DNA from: a virus
Reading direction: 5' to 3' (one strand)
Length of the DNA stretch: 27,749 nucleotides
IMG/VR virus record: IMGVR_UViG_3300037218_000026
Span: 1-27,749 of that record
The position numbers and the translations under genes are program-made. Each line of letters opens with the position of its first letter. The stretch's first letter is position 1. Positions 18,808 to 27,630 of this stretch are shown in pieces. Below the pieces are notes generated by a model. The model was not told the DNA's origin, ran no database searches, and saw only the letters and a list, made by a program, of their open reading frames with translations.

Positions 18808-20058
18808 ATGGCCCAAGGAAATAATGCTCAAGCAATCGCTTATCAGCTCGAAAAAGTAATCAAAAAAGTTCAGGACGCGATGCAGCGGGACCACCTGCTG
18901 TTCGACAAAATCGAAAAGCGCCCTGTGGAAGTAACCGCAATGCGCGCTCTGGCTTGGGCGCTTGACCTGGTACCGGGCACCAAAACCCGGCAGGTTGACC
19001 CGGACGGCGGCAACGCTGGACGTGGAGCCGCCATTCAGGCTGCGCGCGCGCAAACCTCCGTCGCCTTCTTTGAAGCCGCGACGGAAATGACCGACCTCGC
19101 CATGTCAGCCACCGACTCGGCGGACAAGGCGGTCGCAGACTTCGCCAAGCGGAACATGGAAAAGCAGGTCGTCCAGTTCCGTAACTTCTGCGAATCCCTG
19201 CTCAATTCCGACTCCAACGCAGCCGGAATCTTCGACACCATCACCTCCATTGCCGGAACTGTCATTGGCGTCAACAACGCCAATATGTTCCAAGGCCAGA
19301 AAGACTTTCAGGTGCTTCCCGGAGTCGGCCAAGCCTCGCGCGGCTCGATCACCATCCTGAACGTCGATGTCAACGCCAAGCAGCTCTATCTCTCGACTGC
19401 GCTGCCTCCCGGCACCATTGTCGGAGATGTTCTGGTGATTGACGGTTCGCCGGGGATTGCCAATTCCTCGCTGCAATCGCTCGCTTCGAATCATCTCGAT
19501 TCGAACGTTCAAGCGTGGAACAACCTGCCGCGCGCGAGTTTCCCCGGACAACTGAAAACCCCGCACGTTGCCATGAACAACTTTGCCGTGACTCCATCCT
19601 CGGTAAAGCTGGGCTTGAACTACCTGCGCCGAGTGCTGCCTGCCGAGATGGAACTCGATTTGTTAGTGCACATGGGATTCGACCAGGACCAGGCCCTCGA
19701 AAACTATGCGTACATGGCAAATCCCACCATCATCTGGAACGAAACCAAAGGCGACCGCAACATCGACATGATTAAAAAGCAATCTGCCGAAACCGTTGCC
19801 GGTTACCCCAAACTAGTTTCAAAACAAGCTCGTCCCGGACGCATCGACTGCCTGCATTTGAAGTCGTGGTTCCGTGGCGAATTGCGGCCGATCGGGCCGC
19901 TTGAGCGCGGCGGACAGACCGTTTTTCAGACCTACGGGGATGACGGCGGCCTGACCTTCTCGCAGATCAACTACATCTGGGGCGGATTCCAGGTGTGCTT
20001 GGAGAATCCGAAGTGTGGCCTCTATTTCGACGGCTGCGCTATCCCAACCGGAATGTAA
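18808..20058 (+). CDS. Major capsid (coat) protein, 416 aa
   Basis: The call rests on position after portal and scaffold, size (P22 coat is 430 aa), and an own leader. The start MAQGNNAQAIAYQLEKVIKK is helical with AAAGTGAG upstream. Later come RNMEKQVVQFRNFCESLLNS, GVNNANMFQGQKDFQVLP, a strand-rich central part (SITILNVDVNAKQLYLSTAL), and LVHMGFDQDQALENYAYMAN. An HK97-type fold is expected from the position in the cassette but is not proven by motif. The C-terminus (GFQVCLENPKCGLYFDGC) holds three Cys. Other reading: another head protein, with the coat elsewhere. Confidence 0.78.
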   Translation: MAQGNNAQAIAYQLEKVIKKVQDAMQRDHLLFDKIEKRPVEVTAMRALAWALDLVPGTKTRQVDPDGGNAGRGAAIQAARAQTSVAFFEAATEMTDLAMSATDSADKAVADFAKRNMEKQVVQFRNFCESLLNSDSNAAGIFDTITSIAGTVIGVNNANMFQGQKDFQVLPGVGQASRGSITILNVDVNAKQLYLSTALPPGTIVGDVLVIDGSPGIANSSLQSLASNHLDSNVQAWNNLPRASFPGQLKTPHVAMNNFAVTPSSVKLGLNYLRRVLPAEMELDLLVHMGFDQDQALENYAYMANPTIIWNETKGDRNIDMIKKQSAETVAGYPKLVSKQARPGRIDCLHLKSWFRGELRPIGPLERGGQTVFQTYGDDGGLTFSQINYIWGGFQVCLENPKCGLYFDGCAIPTGM

Positions 20059-20244
20059 TTGAAGACCATCGTCAGCCGCGAAGTGGATCAGCACTTATTT
20101 TCGGAGTTGATCAACTTCGCCAACGACGCGGATAACGTCATGTGGCGGCGGCACCTTGAAAAAGTGGGGACCGTCGCCCTCTGGCGCAAAGAATTTCAAG
20201 AGAGGGTTAATGATCATCCTGTGCGCTTACTTTCACGCTCTTAG
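20059..20244 (+). CDS. Small hypothetical protein after the capsid gene (61 aa)
   Basis: TTG 20059 follows the coat stop directly. The product starts MKTIVSREVDQHLFSELINF and continues with NDADNVMWRRHLEKVGTVAL, a helical charged protein. It could be expressed by reinitiation from the coat gene. No family known. It overlaps the next gene by 35 nt. Confidence 0.45.
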   Translation: MKTIVSREVDQHLFSELINFANDADNVMWRRHLEKVGTVALWRKEFQERVNDHPVRLLSRS

Positions 20245-20548
20245 CCCAGAACTCGTGAAGTCTTTGCTGTTGCTCGTCAGGCGCGATGGATTTGATCTGT
20301 CGAACGCAGAATGGCGAGTTCCGCCCGCTCAATTACACCAGTTACACAGTATGGCCGTGATTTCGTCTGTCGCGATTCCTGCCGAAGTTGGGGGCGAATC
20401 GCAAAAACGCTATGGCCATTCGCCTTGCACGATGGGCGGGGTAAAAGTAACGCCAGATGACAAAGCCAACCCACACTTCGTGGACCTAGTGATCGACGGA
20501 AAAGAAATCGCACGCATTGAAGCCCTTGCAATACCGATCGGATTTTAA
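20210..20548 (+). CDS. Hypothetical protein, possible head accessory (112 aa)
   Basis: ATG 20210 is chosen; the frame is open to 20156, and ATG 20351 would give a shorter form. The N-terminal MIILCAYFHALSPELVKSLL is hydrophobic, followed by VRRDGFDLSNAEWRVPPAQL and a strand-rich end (VKVTPDDKANPHFVDLVIDG then KEIARIEALAIPIGF). No signature. The stop is two bases before the next start. Confidence 0.5.
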   Translation: MIILCAYFHALSPELVKSLLLLVRRDGFDLSNAEWRVPPAQLHQLHSMAVISSVAIPAEVGGESQKRYGHSPCTMGGVKVTPDDKANPHFVDLVIDGKEIARIEALAIPIGF

Positions 20549-20550
20549 TC

Positions 20551-21174
20551 ATGCAGACCCCAGAGTGGGCTAAACAGATCGCGGATAGCTTCGGGACCAC
20601 GCTTCTAGCGGGCATCCCAAGATTTCGCGTGATCTGGGCACCGGGCGTGACCGAGCAGTGCTTCGGGAAAACGGTGAAGTCCTATCCGCATCTCGGCGAT
20701 CGCTGGATTCTCGAAGAAGTAGTGCCCTGGAGTTTATACGGCGAATGGCGCGAGGAAGCCTTCGGGCCAAAACCTAATTCTGACGGACCTTACTGTCACG
20801 CGCACACCATTCAATTCGGCATACCGGGAAAAGAAACGCAATATATGTCGCTCGAAGATTTCGGAGCGGAGAGCCTGCGATTGCTGATTAAGTGTGCCGT
20901 CGAAACCAAACTCGTTCCCCACTGGCTCAAGAAAAATCATCGTCTGGAAATAATGGAGCGAGAAGAAAAAGATACCGTCCAAGTGGTGGATGATGCGTTC
21001 GATGATGCATCGGGAATTGGGCTGGTTGGCGGCCCACTCGGCGAAAACGCCATTTCCGGCATCCCCGGCAAGAAAACCTCAGCCGATCAGAAAATTATTT
21101 TGCTCGAAGACCTGCCGCCGCACCTGCAAGCGAAACTGCGCTGCAAGCCCGGCTCCATCAAACAGATTTCTTAA
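20551..21174 (+). CDS. Hypothetical structural-cassette protein (207 aa)
   Basis: ATG 20551. The N-terminal half is aromatic (RFRVIWAPGVTEQCFGKTVK, LEEVVPWSLYGEWREEAFGP), the middle helical (EDFGAESLRLLIKCAVETKL), and the end acidic, then Gly-rich (GIGLVGGPLGENAISGIPGK). It lies between capsid and tail genes, where head completion or ejection factors are coded. Family not recognised. Confidence 0.65.
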   Translation: MQTPEWAKQIADSFGTTLLAGIPRFRVIWAPGVTEQCFGKTVKSYPHLGDRWILEEVVPWSLYGEWREEAFGPKPNSDGPYCHAHTIQFGIPGKETQYMSLEDFGAESLRLLIKCAVETKLVPHWLKKNHRLEIMEREEKDTVQVVDDAFDDASGIGLVGGPLGENAISGIPGKKTSADQKIILLEDLPPHLQAKLRCKPGSIKQIS

Positions 21175-21189
21175 AAGGAGAAACTCCCA

Positions 21190-21888
21190 ATGCTGATGCC
21201 AGTTCGCGCCAACGCCACAGAGATGCTCAGAAAACGCAATCGCACCATGCCCGCCATGAAGGCGGCGCTCGGAACGGTAAAAGTTCCCCCGGTCTACATC
21301 TTCAACGTGTGGACGCGCACCTGGGGAGAAGGTAAATACACCATTCCCGCTTGCCCGGAAGGCGAAGATCACTCGGAGCCGCTCGTAATTGATGGCTTAG
21401 TCCTCTCGGAATATGACCTCGGCGACGGCGGAGCCAACATGGGCACGGCGGTCGATGCCGGGATGGCCGTTGCGCAGGACATTATCGGGGTCAATTCAAC
21501 CTCGCCCGCGCTCGACTTATTCACCACGAACCGGGAGTGGTTCGGAGTGTTTGCGACCACGAACGAACAACCGACCAAGAAGGAAATTGCCGCGGCGCGC
21601 GCGAAACTTGTCCGCATGATGGAGTTGATCTACGCCAAAGGCTCTGAGCTGGTGCAAACCGGCGAAAAGGTTCCCATGCTCGACCGCAAAAACTATAACG
21701 AAGCCGCGGCGGTGCTCGGATTGAAACAACTCTGGGGCAACCAGGAGCATGTGATGTCGGACTGCCCGCTTTGCCGCGAACCGATCAAAGATGGCGCAGT
21801 TTTCTGCAAGCACTGTCAGCAGGACATCAGCCCGGAAGCTCTTGCCGATCGCGAATCTGCAAAGAAATCAAAGGTAAAAGCGAGCTAG
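21190..21888 (+). CDS. Protein with C-terminal zinc ribbon (232 aa)
   Basis: ATG 21190 has AAAAGGAG ahead. The N-terminal half has strand-rich segments (VPPVYIFNVWTRTWGEGKYT; GEDHSEPLVIDGLVLSEYDL) and Gly-rich turns (GDGGANMGTAVDAGM). The middle is helical (KKEIAAARAKLVRMMELIYA). Residues from about 195 hold a zinc ribbon, CPLCREPI then FCKHCQQD, two knuckles 14 residues apart, followed by a basic tail. A zinc ribbon fused to a capsid-region protein is unusual and may bind nucleic acid or another virion protein. Function unknown. Confidence 0.7.
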   Translation: MLMPVRANATEMLRKRNRTMPAMKAALGTVKVPPVYIFNVWTRTWGEGKYTIPACPEGEDHSEPLVIDGLVLSEYDLGDGGANMGTAVDAGMAVAQDIIGVNSTSPALDLFTTNREWFGVFATTNEQPTKKEIAAARAKLVRMMELIYAKGSELVQTGEKVPMLDRKNYNEAAAVLGLKQLWGNQEHVMSDCPLCREPIKDGAVFCKHCQQDISPEALADRESAKKSKVKAS

Positions 21889-21889
21889 T

Positions 21890-22891
21890 TTGCCATTAAA
21901 TCTCTCAGCCCCCTACGATTCGCTGGCGCAGGTGACGCAGATGACGCGCACCGCGCTGGCCGACTATATCGCGGGGATACAACCGAATCTTGCAGGCACG
22001 GTGAACGTCAACGGCACCGCTGTCGCCTGGGTGTCGGGAAATAAATTCTCCTACCTGATGAACGGTGCGCCGATGGTTATCAATGCTGTGTCTTATCAGG
22101 TAACGCAGGTGCTCAGCGCGATCTCCTTGATCATCGTGCAATCGGCTGGGGTGCAAAATGGCGTGGCTTTTTCGGCGCAACTCCCGACCGGAGACATTTT
22201 TTCCGACAATCAGGCTTACGTTTTGCCGACGGTGAATCTGGGCTGGCGAAAGTTGCAGAAAAAGCTCGCCGATCTGGGCCATCCCCGGATGCAGAACGAA
22301 GTGGACGTTCTCTCCATCCCGGTAATTACGAATCTCGATCCGATTTCGCAGCAATATATTTCCTGGACGCAGTTTTTCGATGGAACGAATTATTTAACCC
22401 CGAACACGACGCCGCCGGGTCCGGTTTTGCCGCAGGATTTCATCTCGCCTTTGCGAATCTGGGAGCGCCAGACAGGAATGACGGTCACTTTCCGGCCCAT
22501 GCACCTCGCGGGCGACGGCTTACGGTCCTACGTCAAGGGAAGCTACAACCGGCGCTGGGACTGGCGGGAAGATGCGCTTTATTTCCCCGGGTCACTCCTG
22601 CTTATGGATATGCGGGTGCGCTATTCATCTTTTTTGCCGGACTTGGCGGCATCGGCCGGCGGATTTACTTCGACGCAAGTCCCCATCATGCGCTCGGCGG
22701 ACGCTCTCGCTTATTACGCCGCAGAAGCCTTCGTAGAGCCTCGCGGCGGGCTCTTGGCCCCGTCTTATGCGGCGAAAGGCGATGCCGCCTGCGCGCAGAT
22801 CACGAACGCCTGGGAAAAGACCCAGCAAAGAGGCTCATTTCACCGCCAGCCATGGGGCGGACGCAGAAATCTAAACCGGATAGCACGTTGA
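21890..22891 (+). CDS. Possible head-tail connector or tail adaptor (333 aa)
   Basis: TTG 21890 starts one base after the previous stop. Beginning MPLNLSAPYDSLAQVTQMTR, it has a helix then strand-rich region (VAWVSGNKFSYLMNGAPMVI), later NLGWRKLQKKLADLGHPRMQ and TFRPMHLAGDGLRSYVKGSY. The position after the coat gene and before the large tail gene, and the mix of a helical and a beta half, fit an adaptor, but no motif proves it. The C-terminus is basic (GGRRNLNRIAR). Tandem 15-bp repeats overlap the stop. Confidence 0.55.
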   Translation: MPLNLSAPYDSLAQVTQMTRTALADYIAGIQPNLAGTVNVNGTAVAWVSGNKFSYLMNGAPMVINAVSYQVTQVLSAISLIIVQSAGVQNGVAFSAQLPTGDIFSDNQAYVLPTVNLGWRKLQKKLADLGHPRMQNEVDVLSIPVITNLDPISQQYISWTQFFDGTNYLTPNTTPPGPVLPQDFISPLRIWERQTGMTVTFRPMHLAGDGLRSYVKGSYNRRWDWREDALYFPGSLLLMDMRVRYSSFLPDLAASAGGFTSTQVPIMRSADALAYYAAEAFVEPRGGLLAPSYAAKGDAACAQITNAWEKTQQRGSFHRQPWGGRRNLNRIAR

Positions 22892-22919
22892 TTCGACAAT
22901 TCACGATTCGACAATTCAG
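22890..22919. repeat. Tandem 15-bp repeat in intergenic gap
   Basis: GATTCGACAATTCAC (22890-22904) is followed by GATTCGACAATTCAG (22905-22919), differing in the last base. The repeat covers the end of the connector gene and most of the 63-nt gap before 22955. It may be a polymerase slippage product or a protein site. Confidence 0.7.
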
Positions 22920-22954
22920 GATCCAAAAATCTCGCACGAATTAAGGAGTTTTTC

Positions 22955-23374
22955 ATGTCTTTAGCTATTGCAATTCAAACCTCGTCAGACAACGCGCAGC
23001 CGCTTATCGAAAAAACTCCGAAATTGTTGCGCGTGCGCGGCATCATCACTCCGTCCGGCAACTACGCAGCCGGCGGCGACACGCTCGATCTGACCACCAT
23101 TTTCGCGTTAGCGGCGGGTGCGCCCGGAGCAAGCCTGCCTACCGCCGCATTGCCGGTCGAAGTTCGCATCTGGTCGGCGTGCCCGGCAGCCACTCCGCAA
23201 ACCCATCAGTACCAATATGGCTTTGCGCCTGGAACCACACTCAAGAATGGCACCATGCAGGTATTCACTGGCGCCGCCGCGCAAACTGCACTGACGGAAC
23301 TCTCGGCCGGCGCTTATCCCGCTGGCGTGACCGGCGACGTGATTCTCTTCGAAGCCTGCTTCCCGGTCCCGTAA
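22955..23374 (+). CDS. Beta-rich structural protein (139 aa)
   Basis: ATG 22955 has TAAGGAG at good spacing. It starts MSLAIAIQTSSDNAQPLIEK and is strand-rich with Ala/Gly/Thr (LRVRGIITPSGNYAAGGDTL; LPVEVRIWSACPAATPQTHQ; YQYGFAPGTTLKNGTMQVFT). It resembles the beta-sandwich decoration or tail-attached proteins of phages. The stop is followed immediately by the next ATG. Family unknown. Confidence 0.65.
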   Translation: MSLAIAIQTSSDNAQPLIEKTPKLLRVRGIITPSGNYAAGGDTLDLTTIFALAAGAPGASLPTAALPVEVRIWSACPAATPQTHQYQYGFAPGTTLKNGTMQVFTGAAAQTALTELSAGAYPAGVTGDVILFEACFPVP

Positions 23375-23929
23375 ATGGCGCTCTCGCAAAAGGGCGCGGG
23401 ATACCTACGGCGCAACAACATCGTTGACCCGAATGTCCGTCAGGCGCTCGATGACCTCGCCAGTCAGATAGCAAACGTCAGCAGCCAGGCGAACGCTTCG
23501 ACTCAGGGAACGATGGCCGCTCCGCCGCAAGTCTCAAGCCTGAGCGTAACCGCATCGGGCGGGATATTCGACGCAGCGATTCAGGACAATAACCCGGTCA
23601 GCCGCGGGATTGAATATTTTCTTGAGTATTCCCTGACGGCAGTCGGGCCGTGGACGGTGGTTTCGCTCGGCCCGGCGCGGAACTGGCGAGGAACGCTCGG
23701 CAACCAGACGTTTTACTGGCGCGCCTACAGCCAATATCCGACCTCGGCACCTTCGGGAGTGATTTATTTCGGCGGTGCGAGTAGCCCGACCGCTGTAGTG
23801 GGCGGCGGAACAGCGGCGGGACCTGCGCCGCAACCTAGTGCTGGCTCTGGCACCGCGCCGACGAATGGACTCTCCGGCGGACAAGGGTATGGAAGCTTAC
23901 CCACGCGCAGTCCGATTCCACAGTTTTAG
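23375..23929 (+). CDS. Fibronectin-III-like tail-region protein (184 aa)
   Basis: ATG 23375 follows the previous stop directly. The N-terminus (MALSQKGAGYLRRNNIVDPN) and LDDLASQIANVSSQANAS are helical. Residues about 50-130 look like an Ig/FN3 fold: PPQVSSLSVTASGGIFDAAI, RGIEYFLEYSLTAVGPWTVV, and TFYWRAYSQYPTSAPSGVIY (YWRAYS matches the common final-strand motif). The C-terminus is Gly/Pro-rich and flexible. Such domains display on tails or capsids and often bind host surfaces. Confidence 0.65.
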   Translation: MALSQKGAGYLRRNNIVDPNVRQALDDLASQIANVSSQANASTQGTMAAPPQVSSLSVTASGGIFDAAIQDNNPVSRGIEYFLEYSLTAVGPWTVVSLGPARNWRGTLGNQTFYWRAYSQYPTSAPSGVIYFGGASSPTAVVGGGTAAGPAPQPSAGSGTAPTNGLSGGQGYGSLPTRSPIPQF

Positions 23930-23972
23930 TTTTCGACTGCTTTCGCAACTCTATCTCTCCACTTCTTAATCC

Positions 23973-26900
23973 ATGGCAAGCCAAGCCCTAGCCCCGCCAA
24001 TTCCGGTAGATGTCACGCTGTCGCTATTTGGCGGCACCGACACGGAAATCTCGCCTGCCGATCTGCCGGAAGGCCTCTCTCCCGACAACCAGGACATGAT
24101 CTTCCTGCCGGGCGGGGCGAACGACCGCCCCGGATTGCATAAGCTGTTCAATCCTTCCTTTGGCGCGGTCGCGGTCGTATATCACAAAAGTTATGTGCAG
24201 CCAAATGGCGACCCGCTCACCTTGATTCTGACCTCAGACGGAGTTCTGCGGGTCGAAGATGTGGGGAATTCTCCGGGCGTGCCTACTCAGATCGCCCAGC
24301 TTCCTTCGGGGATGTACGCGCACTCAGTCTCGGACTTTGGCCGGGAATATATCGCGTCTTCGGATTTGCTGCACGGGCAAGCTGTCCCGCTGCAATACGA
24401 CGGCACTAACTTGGACCGAGTGACGATGGACGGGCCAGGTACGGCTCCCATCGTGGCGGACTACGACCTCTCGTTTCCAATTAACGCCTCGCCCACTGGC
24501 CTAGGGATGGTGGCAGCCATCGGGATTAACAGTCTGGCGGAAGAGGGTCAACTGGTGACCCTGGTCAGCAACCCCACCACGATTGGGTTGACGCCGCGCA
24601 TCGGCGACGCCATCGAGATCGCGGGAGCTACCACCGGTTACAACGGCACCTTTCCCATAGCTTCAGTTTCGATTGCCCCAGCGTCGGCCGGCCGGCACGT
24701 TTACACCATTCAGTTCATTAACGGAACGGCTGGGCTCGCGGTTGGCTCTGGCGGCACCTTTCAGTTTCCTTACGCAGAAGTATTTACGGCGGCAAATATG
24801 CCATTCGTCGCCGGGCAATTAGTGGCGATCGCGGGAGCCGGAGTTTCTGGCTACAACGGGACTTGGCCGGTCATTCTAGCCAGCGGCATCACTGAGATTG
24901 TGGTCATGGTCGGCTCTTATGCGCTGGCAACTTCAGGCGCCGGTACGATTTCGGACGCCGGACAGCTTTCCGTCGGACAGCACCAATGCGTGCAGATGTT
25001 CTTGCTGCGAACGGGCGCACTCACCAGACCGTCCCCGGCATTCTCGTGGGCTTCGGGCGGCGGAGTGCGAGCGGCGATTGCCGACCTCGCCATTGGACCG
25101 TCGAATGTTGTAGCCAGGGTTTTAGCCTTTTCCGGAGCAGGCGGAGACAATTTCTTTACCTTGACCGCGCCCGGAGTCTTGCCGAATCTCACGGGCCCGC
25201 CGACGGTCGTCCAAGCCTTCATTATTCCCGATAACACCTCGAGCTCGGCCATCATTGATTTTTCGGATAACGCCTTATTCGCCGGGATCCCCATTGACGT
25301 CGTCGGCAATGATCTATTCGATCAGGTCGTGCTCGGTCCGGTGCTTGGCTTCTTCGGCTACGCCTCCAGACTCGCCACCTGGGGTGACTACAACAAAATC
25401 GAAAACTTTCTCAACATGGGGTTTTGCGGCGGCTATCTTTCGGGAGCGCTCGGAACCCCTCTCGGATGGACGGCCGCAACCTCTGGCGGAACGCTCGTAA
25501 ATGGCGGCTCCTGGGCGAACGGGATGGCCTGGCAGATTACGGGAGATGGAAGCACAAACCCAAAGGGCCAGATTACCCAACCGGCCTATCAGGATAGTTT
25601 TTATGACGCGATTCTGTCTGCCCTCACCGATTACACCCTGCGAATCTGGGCAAAGGCGAGCGCCGCCAATCTCTCCGGCGACATCATCGTTGACTTCTAC
25701 AGCCCAACGGCAGGGGTTTTAGCCTCAGCCGTGATTCCCATCAGCCAGGCCTCAACTACCGGCGGATTTTTGCAGGCGAATTTCAGCGCCGAGACTCCGG
25801 CCACAATTCCCAGCGACACAGTTCTGCGCGTCTACGAATCCGGATTAAATAACGGCTCGACCTTGCTTCTCTCGGAAGTTGGAATTGTCTTCACCCAGAA
25901 CCCCTACACCGGCACAGCGAAAATCTCCTACGTCGAAAACCCGGAAGCCTTCGCTGCGACCACCGGAAATCTTGGCGCGGCCGACGACGACTCGCCCATC
26001 CGCTGCTTCTCCCTGCAAAAAAATGTCGGCATGATGAAAACCGCCGAAGCTGTCCATGAGTTTCAGGATAACGATCAAGAGCCCGATCAATGGCCCGTGA
26101 ATGCGCTCTCGCACAGCGTCGGAGCCTTATCCCTTAGAGCCTGCGATCCGGGGAAATTTGGCACCGGCGATGCGGCGGAAGATTGGGACATTATCGCCAG
26201 CAAAAACGGAGTCTACCTACACGTCGGCTCGGACTTCTACAAGGTGGCGCAGGAAATGTCGCGCACCGAAGCCACGGCCCCAACCGCTGTCACTTGGGAT
26301 GACATCAATTGGGCGGCGCAGCAAACCGTCTGGGTAAAAAATGATTTGAATCAGCGGCGGGCTTATATCGGCGCGCCGATTAATGGATCCCAAACTCCGA
26401 ACGTAGTTTTTGTGCTCGATTACCGCGAGATGGATACCGTCGCCCAGATCGCGGCCGCCCTGCCCATCCATATCACGCTCACCGGGAAGATGAAGTCGAG
26501 CGACATGACCCGCAAATGGTCGCGCTGGAACATGGCCGCCTACTCCGGGGAAGTGCTGATTCGTCCAGGAAATGCGCGCACCTTTTATCTTGGCGGCGGC
26601 CCGAACTCGCAAGGCGTCTCGTTCGGGAACCTCTACTCGCTAGATCCTGCTTATCTGACGGACGACGATTACGGGCAAATCGCGCCCTACTACTTCACTT
26701 ACGCCTTCATCGACCACGATCAGGAGCAGATGTATCAGCTCGGCAGCGCGCGACATTTCTACTCGCACATCAGCGCCTTCATTACCGGAGTCGGACTGGT
26801 TACGATCACGCCCTATGTGAACTCGCTGAACAATCCCCTGGCCCCAACTTCGCCGCGGCAACTCAGCAAGGACGCAGACGGCGGAACGGCTCTAGCCTTC

Positions 26901-27059
26901 GATCTCGAATGGACAGTTTGCGTGCACGCGCAACGATGCTTCTTTTTGATTCAGGTAGAACCTCTCCCCGGAACTACTGACGTACAGATGCAGATTCAGA
27001 AATTGATTGTCCGCATGTCGAAAGACCCGGTGGCTTTATTCCGTGGGTCGGGAATCTAG
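23973..27059 (+). CDS. Large tail protein (1028 aa)
   Basis: ATG 23973 is the only sensible start; it lacks a clear ribosome binding site. The N-terminus has SLFGGTDTEISPADLPEGLS and then DMIFLPGGANDRPGLHKLF, a string like the start of phage tail-hub or nozzle proteins, where L-x-P-G-G-A-x-x-R-P-G is typical. Two units at about residues 195-265 and 275-330 share AGATTGYNGTFPI and AGVSGYNGTWPV. Residues about 490-645 (PLGWTAATSGGTLVNGGSWA and LTDYTLRIWAKAS) look like a carbohydrate-binding beta-sandwich. The end holds YREMDTVAQIAAALPIHITL and a strand-rich domain. A nozzle, fibre or receptor-contact role is inferred. Confidence 0.7.
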   Translation: MASQALAPPIPVDVTLSLFGGTDTEISPADLPEGLSPDNQDMIFLPGGANDRPGLHKLFNPSFGAVAVVYHKSYVQPNGDPLTLILTSDGVLRVEDVGNSPGVPTQIAQLPSGMYAHSVSDFGREYIASSDLLHGQAVPLQYDGTNLDRVTMDGPGTAPIVADYDLSFPINASPTGLGMVAAIGINSLAEEGQLVTLVSNPTTIGLTPRIGDAIEIAGATTGYNGTFPIASVSIAPASAGRHVYTIQFINGTAGLAVGSGGTFQFPYAEVFTAANMPFVAGQLVAIAGAGVSGYNGTWPVILASGITEIVVMVGSYALATSGAGTISDAGQLSVGQHQCVQMFLLRTGALTRPSPAFSWASGGGVRAAIADLAIGPSNVVARVLAFSGAGGDNFFTLTAPGVLPNLTGPPTVVQAFIIPDNTSSSAIIDFSDNALFAGIPIDVVGNDLFDQVVLGPVLGFFGYASRLATWGDYNKIENFLNMGFCGGYLSGALGTPLGWTAATSGGTLVNGGSWANGMAWQITGDGSTNPKGQITQPAYQDSFYDAILSALTDYTLRIWAKASAANLSGDIIVDFYSPTAGVLASAVIPISQASTTGGFLQANFSAETPATIPSDTVLRVYESGLNNGSTLLLSEVGIVFTQNPYTGTAKISYVENPEAFAATTGNLGAADDDSPIRCFSLQKNVGMMKTAEAVHEFQDNDQEPDQWPVNALSHSVGALSLRACDPGKFGTGDAAEDWDIIASKNGVYLHVGSDFYKVAQEMSRTEATAPTAVTWDDINWAAQQTVWVKNDLNQRRAYIGAPINGSQTPNVVFVLDYREMDTVAQIAAALPIHITLTGKMKSSDMTRKWSRWNMAAYSGEVLIRPGNARTFYLGGGPNSQGVSFGNLYSLDPAYLTDDDYGQIAPYYFTYAFIDHDQEQMYQLGSARHFYSHISAFITGVGLVTITPYVNSLNNPLAPTSPRQLSKDADGGTALAFDLEWTVCVHAQRCFFLIQVEPLPGTTDVQMQIQKLIVRMSKDPVALFRGSGI

Positions 27060-27068
27060 GAGTTTTCC

Positions 27069-27626
27069 ATGGGCAAGGGGAGCAATCGGCAGCTACTTTC
27101 GAATTCAGGCGTTGCGCAGTCTAACAACAAGAACCTGAATTCGAACGCTTCGAGTCTCTACGGATTTTTAGATCCGACACTCGAAGCCCAAGCCACCAAT
27201 CCGCAAGGCTACACGCCAACCCAGATGGCCGACATGAATACGGCCTCGCAGCAATCTCTGGGCGGTGCGACCGGAGCGGTCACCGGACAAGCGAATTTGA
27301 CGGCCGCGAGAACCCGCAACGCCGGCGGATTCCAGGGAGCCATCGGCACGGGTACGCGGGATGCGATGAAGCAAGACTCACAAAACGCGGTACAGATTCA
27401 GGCCAACCAGGCGAATCTTCAGCAACAACAGAAACAGCAAGCCCTCTCGGCATTGCAGGGTTTGTACGGGACGGATCTAGGAACCGCAGAAAGCTATTTG
27501 AATTCCTCGAATAGCGCGCTGGGCACCGAGAATCAGGGCAGCGAACTAGCAAATAACGACTTCTGGAATTCCTTCAACAATATCGAGAAAACAGCCGGAT
27601 CGGTCGGCAGCGGAGTCGCGAGCTAA
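27069..27626 (+). CDS. Gln/Asn/Ala-rich protein, possible ejection or internal protein (185 aa)
   Basis: ATG 27069 has AGGAG upstream. MGKGSNRQLLSNSGVAQSNN begins a polar, Asn/Gln/Ser-rich protein with QIQANQANLQQQQKQQALSA as a long helix, then ESYLNSSNSALGTENQG. Low aromatic content and long polar helices are common in podovirus proteins ejected with DNA. It follows the large tail gene, which suits this. The motif match is only compositional. Confidence 0.55.
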   Translation: MGKGSNRQLLSNSGVAQSNNKNLNSNASSLYGFLDPTLEAQATNPQGYTPTQMADMNTASQQSLGGATGAVTGQANLTAARTRNAGGFQGAIGTGTRDAMKQDSQNAVQIQANQANLQQQQKQQALSALQGLYGTDLGTAESYLNSSNSALGTENQGSELANNDFWNSFNNIEKTAGSVGSGVAS

Positions 27627-27630
27627 AGCA

